A DNA stretch of 64,000 bases from Acanthacorydalis orientalis (lineage: Eukaryota > Arthropoda > Insecta > Megaloptera > Corydalidae): positions 11,412,510 to 11,476,509 of the forward strand of contig CM068315.1 of the NCBI GenBank assembly GCA_034766995.1. Reading direction: 5' to 3'. Position 1 is the first letter of the stretch. Each line of letters begins with the position of its first letter. Below the pieces are notes generated by a model. The model made no database searches. It saw only the letters and a list, made by a program, of their open reading frames with translations, and had not been told where the DNA came from. Positions 22,454 to 34,144 of the stretch are shown piece after piece. A program made the position numbers and the translations under genes.

Positions 22454-23124
22454 GAGGGTATTCTACTTTTTCAGTTCGGAAAAAAAATATTTTTTTTGCA
22501 TTTTCTCAAACTTCATGTTATATAAAATATGTATGTAAATGGATTTTTCGAAAATCGCAAAATTGATGAAGCCAAAGTGCTATTATTATCCGTAGTAATT
22601 TTTTTAATATTGTAACCGTGATATTTCAATTTCTACTTGACCAGTCAAGCTGACATTTTGTCTGCAGCTTTTACAGACACGTCACTATAGTCCATAGCAA
22701 AATTATGTCAAAAAAATATTTTTCGTATTTTTACAATCCTGTAAAAAGTTGAAAAAATAGCAAAAATCTCAATCATCATTTCAAAGAGCAGCCATTTTTA
22801 AATTTTTATTTTTTTCAGTTTTGCTACCAACTATATCCAAACTCTTACCAATTAATAAATATTTTAATTTTTCTGATTCACATAAGCAGAACTTACGCAA
22901 GCACGGTTACCATGCAGCAACTTTTTTTATACATGGGTGTCGATCGACGACAGTAGCGCCACCACTGTTAAATATTTTATGTTGAAAAAATTTATAAATG
23001 TTCTTGTAAGATAAACAAATACATATGTAAAAAAACTAACATAAAAGAAACTTTAGTGGTTCGTTGCAAAAAAAAAAAAAACAAAAAGGTCTAAAAATAA
23101 CGTGCGTAAAAGTAGAATACTCAC
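22454..23124. mobile_element. 671-base MITE flanked by TTAA
   Basis: The left end is GAGGGTATTCTACTTTT and the complement of the right end is GTGAGTATTCTACTTTT, matching at 15 of 17 bases. TTAA lies directly outside both ends (22450-22453 and 23125-23128), as expected from a TTAA-specific transposase such as piggyBac, although the end sequence is not the usual CCC...GGG. No protein inside. A GC-richer internal block (CGATCGACGACAGTAGCGCC) lies near 22940-22965. Confidence 0.7.
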
Positions 23125-23230
23125 TTAAAGCATTTCATTGAAGAGAATAATTTTTAATAAAATATCTAAGGATTTATAGCTGTCAATATAAATATTTCTG
23201 TTTTCAACTTTCAATACTATAAATTAAAAT

Positions 23231-23340
<110 letters not shown>

Positions 23341-23399
23341 ATGAATATATTGTTAACGTTGGTTTAAAAAGCTTTTACGAAAAGTGTTATACATTTTCG

Positions 23400-23870
23400 A
23401 AATTATTCTCATCAACACAGGAGTTCATTCACATTCGACTGCCGAACGGGGTTGAGCAGCTGATAAAAAAAAATGAATAATTAAAATTCCGTGCACGTGT
23501 CTGTACAACTCTGTGGTAGATAATTCCGCCGTGATGTTACGGAGCCGTTCGCACTGCGAGAGCAATAAGCTCTGTATTAGTCTGGATTTATCGATTACTT
23601 AGCGCTGCCCCATTTTATAACAGACCTGGCGGCTGGCGTCGTTCTTTTACGACCACCCACCCTGTTCCGATTGGGTTTGCGTTACCCGTCGCTCGCTTTC
23701 ACCGACGCTCGTTAAACTCGTGCACTCTCTCCTTCTGGATTAAGGTAATTACGATGTTAATTCTAACTTGATTACACACCGAGATTCCGCTAATTTCATT
23801 TGTGTAAACAGTCGCCGGATAAAAGCGAAATAAGTTTTCGCGCCATGTTGGCTGCTAGAAGGACACACAC
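23400..23870. other. GC-richer unique island
   Basis: Includes GCCGAACGGGGTTGAGCAGC, GTTACGGAGCCGTTCGCACT, ACCTGGCGGCTGGCGTCG and CGTCGCTCGCTTTCACCGAC. No frame or terminal repeats. Candidate enhancer or promoter. Confidence 0.4.
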
Positions 23871-24041
23871 GCATGCAACACTAAAATATAAAGACAGAGA
23901 TACACTGAAGCACACATTCGCATACATGTTAATGTAATCAAGAAATTCTTCTTGTAGTTGGAATCTAATTTCCTGGATTCCTCTTCTTCGTTTTTCACTT
24001 TATTAAATTTACCTACCATTACACACACATACACACTTACG

Positions 24042-24087
24042 TATATATATATATATATAATGATTTAAAAAAAGATGTACTGCACTT

Positions 24088-24121
<34 letters not shown>
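24042..24121. repeat. two short (TA)n tracts
   Basis: 24042-24060 and 24092-24121, with unique sequence between them. Confidence 0.93.
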
Positions 24122-24124
<3 letters not shown>

Positions 24125-24284
24125 ATATGTGCATATGACTCTAGATACATGTAAGTAGGATTCAATACATACATTAAAATCGTTTAAACGATTACACTCA
24201 ACAAGTAATTCCATTTCAAACATGTAGACAACTATCTAGTTATGCTAGAAAATAAATCATTTTATAATGATCGCTCCGAGTTGA

Positions 24285-24292
24285 TATAAAAG
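24285..24292 (+). promoter_or_regulatory. candidate TATA box
   Basis: TATAAAAG, a full match to the metazoan TATA consensus, in sequence that is not TA-repeat. The region about 30 bases downstream (near 24315) would be the start. A 26-codon frame begins at 24352. Confidence 0.25.
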
Positions 24293-24351
24293 GAAGAATC
24301 CAGTATAGTTAATAGAACATTTTTAAAGAGAGCAAAACATAGTTAAGTGTA

Positions 24352-24432
24352 ATGGCTTTACAAGAAGAAAGTTTATTTCCTGGTAACTTGAATTACTGTC
24401 CTCAGCGTCACCGGTCATGTCTAGACATGTAA
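24352..24432 (+). CDS. 26-codon frame, possible leader or chance
   Basis: ATG to TAA reading MALQEESLFPGNLNYCPQRH and six more residues. It lies about 35 bases after the expected start of the TATA box at 24285. It is too short to recognise, and most such frames are chance. I list it only because it follows a good TATA box and its base composition is more balanced than its surroundings. Confidence 0.12.
   Translation: MALQEESLFPGNLNYCPQRHRSCLDM
24413..24432. promoter_or_regulatory. p53-family-type response element
   Basis: GGTCATGTCT followed directly by AGACATGTAA: two decamers of the RRRCATGYYY type with no spacer, matching at 9 and 8 of 10 positions. The core CATGTCTAGACATG is a perfect 14-base palindrome. 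It lies about 125 bases downstream of the TATAAAAG box. Confidence 0.3.
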
Positions 24433-24573
24433 TTGATACTATTATGGACGATGATAGAAAAAGAAAGTCAATTACTTATGTTAGCTATATTTCTTCATGT
24501 TTCATTTGATTGAATTATCTTTCTTTCACTACCGCTGAAAAATCATATTTCATTGGCTCAATACACTCATTTG

Positions 24574-24664
<91 letters not shown>
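24574..24664. repeat. (TA)n microsatellite with TGTAC interruption and (TG)n tail
   Basis: Two TA runs joined by TGTACA, ending GTGTGTGTGTG. Confidence 0.96.
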
Positions 24665-25471
24665 TTGCTTAAATTATTTATAAATATATCAAAATCAACA
24701 TCTATTCAGTATTAAAATGTCAATATATTTAGTCAAAAATGACACATCACAGTTTCAAAAATCAAGTGATTTCAATAATTACCCGCTGTAAGAAATTTAT
24801 TTTACTAATTAATGTTAATGCGTGATAATTATATTCATAGAAGTAATAAGCGTATTATTTTAAAATAGTATGGTCTGTTTTATTGTTTTTAAAATTTTCT
24901 CTATTTTTTTAAATCTAAAAATAACTAAGAGTTCACTTGAAAACCTTATATACTGACAACAATGTGTTCTGATTTATATGTTATAAAATACTATTTTACT
25001 TCCATATTATATCTTTTTTATTTGTATGCGATATTTACGTATTGTAACTTAGTTATCTCAACAATGTTTCAATCAATCTTTAATGGGTCTTTATTATAAT
25101 TTCAACTTTCCTAGACTTGTTTTCATATAAATATATTGTACTAATAGGTAATCTTTCTTCGTATGAAAATTACACTTAATTCAGTTGCAGTATTATATGT
25201 AGTGTGTAGTTTATTTTTATTTTTACATCGAATACTTTATTCTGGAAATTTGTATATTGAGATCATAATCAAAACATAGGTTTTATAATACTAAATGAAA
25301 AAACATATTTTTTTTATTCTGAGGATGCTACTTGAAATTTATAAATGATCGTAAGATAAAATACAATTATAAAATTGTATTTTATTTGTTAATATGTATC
25401 AAATATGTGTAGGCAATTGTATATTATGTGTAGGTTATATGTATCAATCATGTGTAGGAATAAAAATACAT
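24665..25471. other. AT-rich non-coding stretch
   Basis: Nothing recognisable. Confidence 0.55.

Positions 25472-25518
<47 letters not shown>
25472..25518. repeat. (TA)n microsatellite
   Basis: Pure TA run. Confidence 0.96.
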
Positions 25519-25522
<4 letters not shown>

Positions 25523-26307
25523 GAGATTTTATTATAAAAATAATATATTTAATAAGATTTGAATACGTATTGTACGTAAAATATAAATTTTAAAATATAA
25601 ATAACTTTTAGTAATTTTTTCATTAATATTAGGAACGAATATCGAAAGTATCGAAATGATTTAAATGACATTTTAGTGTTTTATCACTCTATAAGCATAG
25701 AAAAATATTTTTTGGAAATTGAAATTTATATCAAGAAAACATCTTGTTGCAACTTAGTACAGAATTATCTAAAACCATAAATAGGAATCTTTTAATAACA
25801 CTTACTTTCTAGCATGTATCGTCAACAAATACGAAAACATGTGCAGCATCCATACTCTATCCAATTTTTGTTTAATTTTCACTTTCTGCAATTGGCGCTA
25901 TTAAGTGCAGAGAAAGAATTTTTAGAAAATTCGGGCGCTAATGACCTTAGCTGTCGACGGGCCTGTTTACCACAAACATCTTTTTAGAGAATAAAACAAT
26001 AAAAAGTTCTACAGCTCCCTCTGCTCTTTGTTGCTGTTTTGGTTGTGTTAACTTCAACATCAAAATATCGTTACTTTTTTTCTGTACTCTGCTCTTGTGC
26101 TCTACTTCAATTTTGTCATATCCTTTAATATAAAGTTTATAATTAAGTTTATTAACTATAAAAGAGATTTAAATACAGTTAATACTTCAAACGTGTAAAA
26201 ATCTATATAATTTTATTTGAAAGAAAATAGAAAAATAGGTTGAAAAAGCAAAAAAAAAAACAATATAAATACTGTCGTATAGTTTCCTTAAAGATGTAAT
26301 ATTTAAG

Positions 26308-26309
<2 letters not shown>
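25519..26309. other. non-coding stretch with a weak GC rise
   Basis: 25880-26050 is slightly less A/T rich (TGGCGCTATTAAGTGCAGAG, GCTGTCGACGGGCCTG) but has no frame or terminal repeats. Confidence 0.4.

Positions 26310-26350
<41 letters not shown>
26310..26350. repeat. (TA)n microsatellite
   Basis: Pure TA run. Confidence 0.96.
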
Positions 26351-26355
<5 letters not shown>

Positions 26356-26441
26356 TTAATTTTCCCAGCATCGTTAATCATTCATGTGCCTACAAATTTA
26401 AAATGTATTTAGAGATTAACTTAACGATAGAAATATAATTC

Positions 26442-26442
<1 letters not shown>

Positions 26443-26494
<52 letters not shown>

Positions 26495-26521
26495 GTGTGT
26501 GTGTGTGTGTGTGTATGTATG
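26443..26521. repeat. (TA)n(TG)n microsatellite
   Basis: TA run followed by (GT)n and TATGTATG. Confidence 0.96.
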
Positions 26522-26659
26522 TACGTATGAATGTGATATGTATTGCTTCACGTGCGCAATATTCATTAAATCAAAATCATTAAATATAATTTAAATTCTT
26601 TCCGTTAAAAATAAACCACACACATACACATATACATCAATATTAATTAAACGATCGCA

Positions 26660-26800
26660 TTTAATTATATTTTTTGAAAGCATTTACCGACGGGGAAAAC
26701 GTTTCCTAACAAGTATATTGAAGACGATTTCACGCTATTAAGTTGCCCGTCGGTACGGAATTGAATTTAACTCGATTTGACGTAAGATATGTGTGTGTGT
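26660..26800. other. small GC-richer island
   Basis: Contains TTACCGACGGGGAAAACG and TTGCCCGTCGGTACGG. These share an inverted word, CCGACGGG against CCCGTCGG, spaced about 55 bases apart, giving a possible stem. Confidence 0.3.
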
Positions 26801-26886
26801 ATTTTTTTTCTCCGCACTGAAAATTTAATAGCAGTGCAAGTATTTCGCTCAGGTATTTTTAATTGAAATTACGTTATTTTAATATT

Positions 26887-26887
<1 letters not shown>

Positions 26888-26918
<31 letters not shown>
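26888..26918. repeat. (TA)n microsatellite
   Basis: Pure TA run. Confidence 0.95.
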
Positions 26919-26921
<3 letters not shown>

Positions 26922-27399
26922 CATATATTGATCTTTAGTTCCAGCCAATTGATACAATTAATTTATTTAATTTGTTCCAACTGTTGGTGAACTTTTTTTC
27001 AAGCGTGTGTATATATATAACATTTGTTTGTATTATATATAGTACAAATCCTTTAGTTTATTTTTAAAATTTTAACAAATTGAAAAACGTTTAACTATAT
27101 ATGTTTTATTTCCTTTACTAAATTTTAATTTTTAAATGTTATTTACTAAATATGGCTTCTACACATGTTACAAATTAGTTGTTTTACAAATATGTTTTCA
27201 TCAAAATTTATAAATAGTTGCAATGATTTCATAGCTTTTATTTCATGTTTCGTTAGGTCTTGAAATGTATTATTTTTATTCTAATCGATTTCACTAAGTA
27301 TATCTTAGAAGTATTTATAATATTTTTTCTTGTTAATATTTTTGTATTTTTTTCATAACATAACAAAAGTAATAATCCAAAAAATAACATACAACGAAC

Positions 27400-27645
27400 T
27401 CTTTTTTCACTTCACAAATCACAAAAAAGGCTGTTATATATTCAATAAATCAGTATTGATCATTTTTAAATGTTGGTACAGGAAAGTCTATACATTTTTT
27501 GTAACTTGGCGCTCTGAAGATGATAACATTGGAATGTCTATAAAAAAACAATCAAAAATGATTTATTAAAAATTTTGATCAGAAATATTGTTTTGGTTTC
27601 TGGAGTGAAAAAATAAATAATTTTTAAAAGTGAATTTAACTACAG
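27400..27645 (+). repeat. IR-A family, near-complete diverged copy
   Basis: Left-arm remnant TTTTTTCACTTCACAAATCAC, core GCGCTCTGAAGATGATAACA and ATTGGAATGTC, then right arm ATGATTTATTAAAAATTTTG, GATCAGAAA and AAAAGTGAATTTAACTACAG. The word order matches the copies at 29512 and 32933. Confidence 0.6.
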
Positions 27646-27670
27646 TTTCGAAACTTTATTGACTCCCAAA

Positions 27671-27820
27671 CAGTGGCGCGTTATAGTTTCATGAGACCTA
27701 AGCAACTTTGAATTAGAGGGCCCCATGTACAGTGTTATACTACAGTAACGAGCTTATAAAAGATTAGTTTGGGCCTATTAGGCAATGCCATTTTTGCCCA
27801 TAGGATAGGACGCGCCATTG
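27671..27820 (+). mobile_element. hAT-like MITE (copy 2)
   Basis: Ends CAGTGGCGCG and CGCGCCATTG. The flanking octamers CTCCCAAA and GCCCCAAC agree at five of eight positions, which may be a decayed 8-base target duplication as made by hAT transposases. Internal words are shared with 15576-15736. Confidence 0.7.
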
Positions 27821-28262
27821 GCCCCAACGAAGTTTATTGCTAAAATATATATGTCTTATATAATCCTTTTTTATCTTTTTGCTTATTAATTATAACATAG
27901 CTTTATTTCTTTAAAAAAAAAATCAAAAATGCATTCATACGTAAATAAAATATTAATTGTATTTCAAAAAAATTCATATATACATTTATGTTAGTACAAT
28001 AAACAAAGTTCATTAACAAATTTCTTCCAATAAAATTCAGTGAGCAATGTATACTTTCCTTTTTGTGAAATTAGTTTTCTGTAATAGAGAGATGTGTCAA
28101 GGATGATTATTTATTTATTATATCAACAAAGACAAGCAATAACATCTTATATATCATTTTTTACAAAATTATACTTCAAATCATTTATGAAACGTAACAC
28201 TAGATGTGTTCATAAATCTATCATATTTAAAGCTTTCAAGAATGGATCAAATGAATGTACTG
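27821..28262. other. AT-rich non-coding stretch
   Basis: Nothing recognisable. Confidence 0.5.
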
Positions 28263-28327
<65 letters not shown>

Positions 28328-28350
28328 TTGTGAATGTATATATGTGTGGT

Positions 28351-28382
<32 letters not shown>
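28263..28382. repeat. two (TA)n tracts around a TG-rich spacer
   Basis: 28263-28325 and 28352-28382, separated by GGTTGTGAATG...GTGTGGTTATG. Confidence 0.96.
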
Positions 28383-28386
<4 letters not shown>

Positions 28387-28439
28387 CTTCTCTTATACAA
28401 AAACTGTTCTCCATAATCCCCTCTAAGCCAAATTAATCG

Positions 28440-28640
28440 ATATTCAGCACGAATTCAAGAATAGCGCCGACCCATTATTCCAGCAAACACGGAATTAATT
28501 TCAAAGATTCGAAACGAACGCTTCGCTTAAAAAAACACACAAAAAGAGAATGAAAAAGCGTACGGATAAAATTTTTAAACGCGGTCGCGAACGGGAGCAC
28601 ATAAGCTTTTGGTTTATTTGTGTGTGTATGTGTGTGCTGT
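28440..28640. other. GC-richer unique island
   Basis: Includes GAATAGCGCCGACCCATTAT, CGAAACGAACGCTTCGC and ACGCGGTCGCGAACGGGAGC. No frame. Candidate regulatory element. Confidence 0.35.
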
Positions 28641-28841
28641 TTTTTTTTTCTAAATATAAAACACGTCCGTTTTCAGTTTGTTGTTACAAATAACTGTAAT
28701 AAATTACACTCGTTCACCGTTTTATAATTTTTATATGTTGTTCGAATTACATTTGATCTTTTTTTTATATTTCGATGCATTCGTTTTTCTTTTTATTATT
28801 ATTTATTACAAAGATTTTATATAGTTAACTAAAACAAATTT

Positions 28842-28866
28842 TGTATATATATATATATATATTGTA

Positions 28867-28908
<42 letters not shown>
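28842..28908. repeat. (TA)n microsatellite with TGTATATG interruptions
   Basis: Imperfect TA run ending TATGTATGATGTATG. Confidence 0.95.
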
Positions 28909-29106
28909 ATGTATGTGTGAACATATAAACTTTTTCTATAAATGTTTACTTATATAAATATATTTATATAAAAAAGTACTAGTTATTTTTCTCAGTAAAT
29001 CAAACAAAAAGTTATTGATCTATTTTGTTTCAATATATAAAAATATTAATCGTTAAATAGATAATAAATATGTTTTCAAATTGGCTTATTTCTTATGTGA
29101 TAATTA

Positions 29107-29107
<1 letters not shown>

Positions 29108-29166
<59 letters not shown>

Positions 29167-29176
29167 AAGAGAGAGT
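29108..29176. repeat. (TA)n(GA)n microsatellite
   Basis: TA run changing sharply to (GA)n with AAAG and GTGA interruptions. The mirror form (CT)n(TA)n occurs at 29349 onwards. Confidence 0.96.
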
Positions 29177-29348
29177 GAGAGATGTATGGGTTGTTCAATT
29201 TTAAAAAATTTGAAATATCATTTCTCAATACTAGGTAGTCAGATTCTGAAGTTAATATTATTTATATACATTTTATATGTGTGCATGTACAAGTGACTGT
29301 TAATTTCCGATTTTACAAACACTTTTTCATATAAATATCTGTGCATGT

Positions 29349-29367
29349 ATCTCTATCTCTCTCTATA

Positions 29368-29421
<54 letters not shown>
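29349..29421. repeat. (CT)n(TA)n microsatellite
   Basis: ATCTCTATCTCTCTCTATAC followed by about 25 TA units. Confidence 0.96.
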
Positions 29422-29425
<4 letters not shown>

Positions 29426-29511
29426 ACAGATGTACGTATGTATGTATAGTATACTCATAACTTTATTTAAAACTGCTTGTTATTCAATACAAACATATGA
29501 TCGAACTTCTT

Positions 29512-29815
29512 CAGCTAACATATTTACTTTCACAAATGAATTCTCTTTTCACCGCACAATCCACCAAATGATTAATGATCGTTATATATCGAGTTAATTG
29601 TTGCTTATGAGCATTTCGATGGCAATTTCATCATCTTCTAAGTATCATAGTACATTTTTCTGTACCTTGGCGTTCTGAAAGCGCTCTTTTGAAATCTGCG
29701 AATAACTAAAAATATATAACTCAATAATCATATCGAAAATTTTTGATCAGAAAAAAAATTTTTTAGAGGTTGTGTGCTGAAAAAGTAACTCATTTGTAAA
29801 ATGAAAATTGGCCAT
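29512..29815 (+). repeat. IR-A family, full-length copy
   Basis: Left arm CAGCTAACATATTTACTTTC, then ACAAATGAATTCTCTTTTCA. Core: GCTTATGAGCATTTCGATGG, CAATTTCATCATCTTC and TACCTTGGCGTTCTGA. Right arm: AAATTTTTGATCAGAAAAA, GCTGAAAAAGTAACTCATTT and GTAAAATGAAAATTGG. Left and complemented right arms agree over about 40 bases, so the element folds into a long stem. No protein. It lies 15 bases from the mariner at 29831. Confidence 0.75.
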
Positions 29816-29830
29816 AGTGTCAGAAATATA

Positions 29831-30391
29831 TTAAGTTGGTAGAAAAATAATTGCGGTTTATGTCCTTCAAGTTCGTATACATTTTTCTCAGTTAGCTATT
29901 TTAAGTGGTCCATAACTGTTGGATGACCAACGTCTAACTTTTGTGCAAGCTCTCAAATGACTGTGCGTGGTTCTGATTTAACTAACGCCTTCAATTGATG
30001 GTTATGAACTGAAGAAGGACGCCCGCAGCGTTCTTCATCTCAAGGTCCTCGTCCCCAGCACGACATTTTTAGAACCACCATTGCACTAGACGTTCCTTAA
30101 CAGTACCCACACCAAAAGCACCATTCAATTTACGAGCAGTTTCTGCTGCTTTAGCACCCGTTTTGAACATACAAAAAAGCCTCTTCTTTACTTCCTTTCC
30201 ATCTTTGATTCAGTACCCCAGCTTGAAGCAAAATTAATAATAAAACCAAAGCCGATGTTACTAAAATACAGACCGAAAAATGCACTTTAAAATGATATTA
30301 ACATGAACACGATGCAATTACACTTTCATTGAAAAAAATTAAGGTTAGAATTCCGAAAACAAAAACCGCAATTATTTTCCTACCGACCTAA
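29831..30391 (-). mobile_element. internally deleted mariner (copy 4)
   Basis: Termini TTAAGTTGGTAGAAAAATAA and CCTACCGACCTAA, with TA at 29829-29830 and 30392-30393. On the minus strand the N-terminal transposase segment has a frameshift where GAAGATGAAGAA is shortened near 30040 and several missense changes. Same deletion junction as copies 1, 2, 3 and 6. Confidence 0.9.
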
Positions 30392-30529
30392 TAATATATT
30401 GTACCAAATATTTAAAAATATATATATTCTATTTTATTTATCACATTTATGGTATTTGTCATTGTGGTTATTATTAAATTCACTTTATACACCATACAGA
30501 AATTCTGACAATACAACTAGAAAAACATT

Positions 30530-30900
30530 TTTTATCAAAATATTTAATAATTGATTACTGATAATTTTAAAAATGGCTTACGCGTATTTCTATATCGATA
30601 CCATCATGATAAGAGTACTAAGGTATAGAAAAACCTCGTCAAAAGTACAGAAACTCTCTTTGTTAATATTTATTCTGTATATTAAAAAAAATTTAAATAT
30701 TTTAAATCTGAGAAATACTAAATTTATTGAAAAAAAACATGTATAATCCATAAAATGACCTAAACAACACAGATCATTTTTGATTGTTGCTTTAACAGTT
30801 TAAAATGATCAATAATGATTTATTGAACATTTTTGGACAGAAAAAAATTATATGATGAAAAAAGAATTCATTTGTAAGTGAATTTAGAGCTACAGTGTTA
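30530..30900 (+). repeat. IR-A family, rearranged copy
   Basis: Contains left-arm words (TATTTAATAATTGATTACTG, GAGTACTAAGGTATAGAAAA). After about 110 unrelated bases it continues with right-arm words (ATGATCAATAATGATTTATT, GAACATTTTTGGACAG, GAATTCATTTGTAAGTGAAT). The spacer suggests an insertion or a join of two partial copies. Confidence 0.55.
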
Positions 30901-31373
30901 TTATAGTATTTGTTAACTATATTTGAAAGCACAGTTTTTATGTAATCATATCGAAGCGTACGTTTTAAAAAACAAAGAAATTTATTATAAATTTCACTTT
31001 AAACAGTACAAAAATATTCAGTTATGCATTTTTAAAAACGATCAATCAAAAAAAATCTTAATACGTACCTTCAATTCGTACAGTTGCAAAAGTTAATTCA
31101 CGATTAAATTTAATCTGTTAATGATATTTTCCACCTAAAGAATTTAATCTTTGTTGTATCATTCCTTTAAGTTTGATTAAGGTAATTTGATAATAAGTTT
31201 AATCAAAATTTAACTGTGTGAATAAATGTTATATCTCGCGAATTATCATTTGAGTTTTATTATGAATTATCTTCAGAACTTTTGATGAAAATTGTATATT
31301 TATGTAAAATTAAGTTTTATATTTGTGACCGCACAATGAAACAACAAAAAAATCACGGAATTAAAAACACAAG

Positions 31374-31374
<1 letters not shown>
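30901..31374. other. AT-rich non-coding stretch
   Basis: Nothing recognisable. Confidence 0.5.

Positions 31375-31451
<77 letters not shown>
31375..31451. repeat. (TA)n microsatellite
   Basis: About 37 TA units, among the longest pure runs here. Confidence 0.97.
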
Positions 31452-31453
<2 letters not shown>

Positions 31454-32446
31454 AAGAGACAGCAAAGAGAGAGAAACAGATAATTAGATAGAATTTTATT
31501 TGTATGTGTATTAAAATCATTAATAATAATTTGTATTATAAAGTTTATTATTTATATTTGCTCTTTTGATATAATTTTTTTTTATAAATTATCTGAAAAT
31601 GATTAATAATTTGCGGAATTTTATTTGTTTTTTTGTATGCTGGGATTTCTTTTTCACTTTCATTTCAATTTTATTGTTAAACAAAAAACATAACTTTAAA
31701 GATGCTCGTCTTTATTGTTTATTTTTTTTATATTTAACAACACTTTGAGGACATATACTCTAATATTATACGTATGCACTGTTTGAAGATTATTATAATA
31801 TATAATTTTCACTTAAACTTAGTCAGATTTGAGTTATATGAATATTATAATTGTGTTTTTAGCTAAATAGCTTGAAATGAAATTAAAAACCAATATATTC
31901 AATGAAACTTATAATTTACTTAATTGAAATTCAAAATACAAACACAGAAAAAATATCTATAACTAATGAAACACAAACATGAACTCTTATTCAATTAATT
32001 TTATCAGTATTTTATTAGTATTTCGAATTTATGTGTGTTTCTTTATAATTGACTTACGCCGCATTTAAAACTCAATACATTCTTAGTTTTTTTTTCTACA
32101 CTGGCTCGAAAATTACTGAAAAGAACTTATAAATGATAAAAATCGTGACCATATTTAAAAAAATTCCCACAATGTCATTATTCGAATACAGAATCTCTGT
32201 ATCTGTGAACACTTAATAACGCATCAAATTATATACGATCTGTGGCTATTGAGGCATAAATTGCGGTTGTCAGTAATCTGAAGACAATTATTGATACTTA
32301 TTCTATTATGCGTGTATTTTATACAAAACAAATATACTTTCTTCTGACAAACGGTTTTTAAAGTAATTTGTTCGTCATTCGACCGTATATAATTCGGTAT
32401 TTATAAAAAATGACTATGTACATATATATATGACAGATACAAACAC
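31452..32446. other. AT-rich non-coding stretch
   Basis: Nothing recognisable. Confidence 0.5.

Positions 32447-32487
<41 letters not shown>
32447..32487. repeat. (TA)n microsatellite
   Basis: Pure TA run. Confidence 0.96.
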
Positions 32488-32493
<6 letters not shown>

Positions 32494-32932
32494 CATATAC
32501 AATTTTCTTTGGTATTATATTATAAGAACAACATATTTTCGTCTCGGTATTTTACAGCGTTCTCATAAACTTATGTTTTTCGATTACGGATACCTGCTGT
32601 GATCTGTCCGACGTCATGTTATTTAGATGAATCACACTGTTCAGATTCGTTCAAATCAAATCGTTCGAACAGACACCAGTACGACGAATATAAGATCATG
32701 AAAGCGTATGATTTTGTCAACATACCGACAAAATATTTCTTTAAAAATAGGAATAAATTGAAATATGATGTAAATCGTTTGCAGAGATTTATACAGATAA
32801 TGCTTCTTTTCAAAACATTTCGATATATAATACACATACAATAATGGATAAACTTTGATAGTCGTTAATACATTTTCACAAAATTGAAAAATTTCACAAA
32901 GTTCTATGTTAATGTTGAAAGTTTTAAACGTT

Positions 32933-33258
32933 GCATTTTCACGAATGAATCGTTTCTTCATGTCACAAACACAGTCTGAACTGAAATATTTAATAAATTA
33001 TTATTGATTATTTTTATTGTTGCTTATACGCACTTTGATGGCAATATGATCATCCTCATAGCACAAAAGTGTGAAACAAAACTTATACATTGGACCTGTA
33101 GATATATTCTTTATCTTAACACTCTGAGGATGATTGCGTCGGCATCGAAATGCACATAAACAATTAAGAATTATTAGTAATGATTTATTAAGCATTTTTG
33201 ATCCGACTTGTTATGTTTTTGGGGTAAAAAAGAATTCATTTGTGAAAGTAATTTAACC
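32933..33258 (+). repeat. IR-A family, full-length copy with core stem
   Basis: Left arm TTTTCACGAATGAATCGTTT; right arm AAAAGAATTCATTTGTGAAA. The core is itself an inverted repeat: ACTTTGATGGCAATATGATC plus ATCCTCATAG is mirrored by ACTCTGAGGATGATTGCGTC plus GGCATCGAAATG. The whole ~326 bases can therefore fold as nested stems. No protein. Frames on both strands (32599-32961) upstream are unrelated. Confidence 0.75.
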
Positions 33259-33779
33259 ATATTACAAATAATAAAATGTAACAAAGTAAAGAATACTGTA
33301 AAGTACTCTTAAACTATTGTACAATCATCCGTATAAAGTAAAAAAAATGGAAAATAAGGAAATTAACAAGTTCTTCTCTTCGTTTAAATTCCAATTTTTG
33401 TATTGTTTAAATGTTGCTTATTCCATTTTTAACAATTAGTATTAATTAGTTTAAAAATTTCTTATAAGTTATTTATATTTAGAAATCATGAAAGGCTTTT
33501 ATAGCACTGGTCTATTTCACATTCACAGTATTGTAAAGTACAGAAAAATATTTTTCTTGATTTTCTATATCTTAAACCTTTACATACTGAAGGAACTTTT
33601 AAGTCCCATAAACAAAAACTAATATTAAATAATCAATGATTCATCATTCTACGTACAAAATGAGAAATATGGTACTAAAATGTATATTTTTTTCAAAAAA
33701 ACAATTTAATTTTTTCTTGTATTTTCAAATGTCAATCGTTTTTATAATAAAAATTTTAATTAATATTTTAATTAATTCA

Positions 33780-33945
33780 GTAAGCAAAGGGTTAATGCTT
33801 GTCGCAACGTCATGCCAATAAACGCACCTAACAAATACAAATTAAAAACAATTAGAATGATCTATAATCAATTCTTGAATATTTTGTTCAAAAAACATTT
33901 TGCACGATTAGTGTGTAGTGAAAATTCAATTATAAATGGCTTTAA
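33780..33945 (+). repeat. IR-A family, eroded right part
   Basis: Recognisable by CGTCATGCCAATAAACGCAC, GAATGATCTATAATCAATTC, AAAAAACATTTTGCAC and a degenerate GAAAATTCAATTATAAATGG end. Confidence 0.4.
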
Positions 33946-34084
33946 ATTTTTTTTAGCAAGTATGGAATTAAAATCAAAGTAAAATGGCGTGCATTTTCAG
34001 AAATACATTTAAGAAGTACAAATAGTTTCTAAAATGTTTATAGTGAAAAATATTAATAATTTAAAATATCTGTTTCACTGATGT

Positions 34085-34089
34085 GTATA

Positions 34090-34138
<49 letters not shown>
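34085..34138. repeat. (TA)n microsatellite
   Basis: TA run that ends a few bases before the RTE fragment begins. Confidence 0.96.
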
Positions 34139-34141
<3 letters not shown>

Positions 34142-34144
34142 GAT

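Noticed and set aside
32599..32961. Three overlapping frames on both strands.
   Set aside because: Mutually exclusive overlapping frames in AT-rich DNA without any domain.
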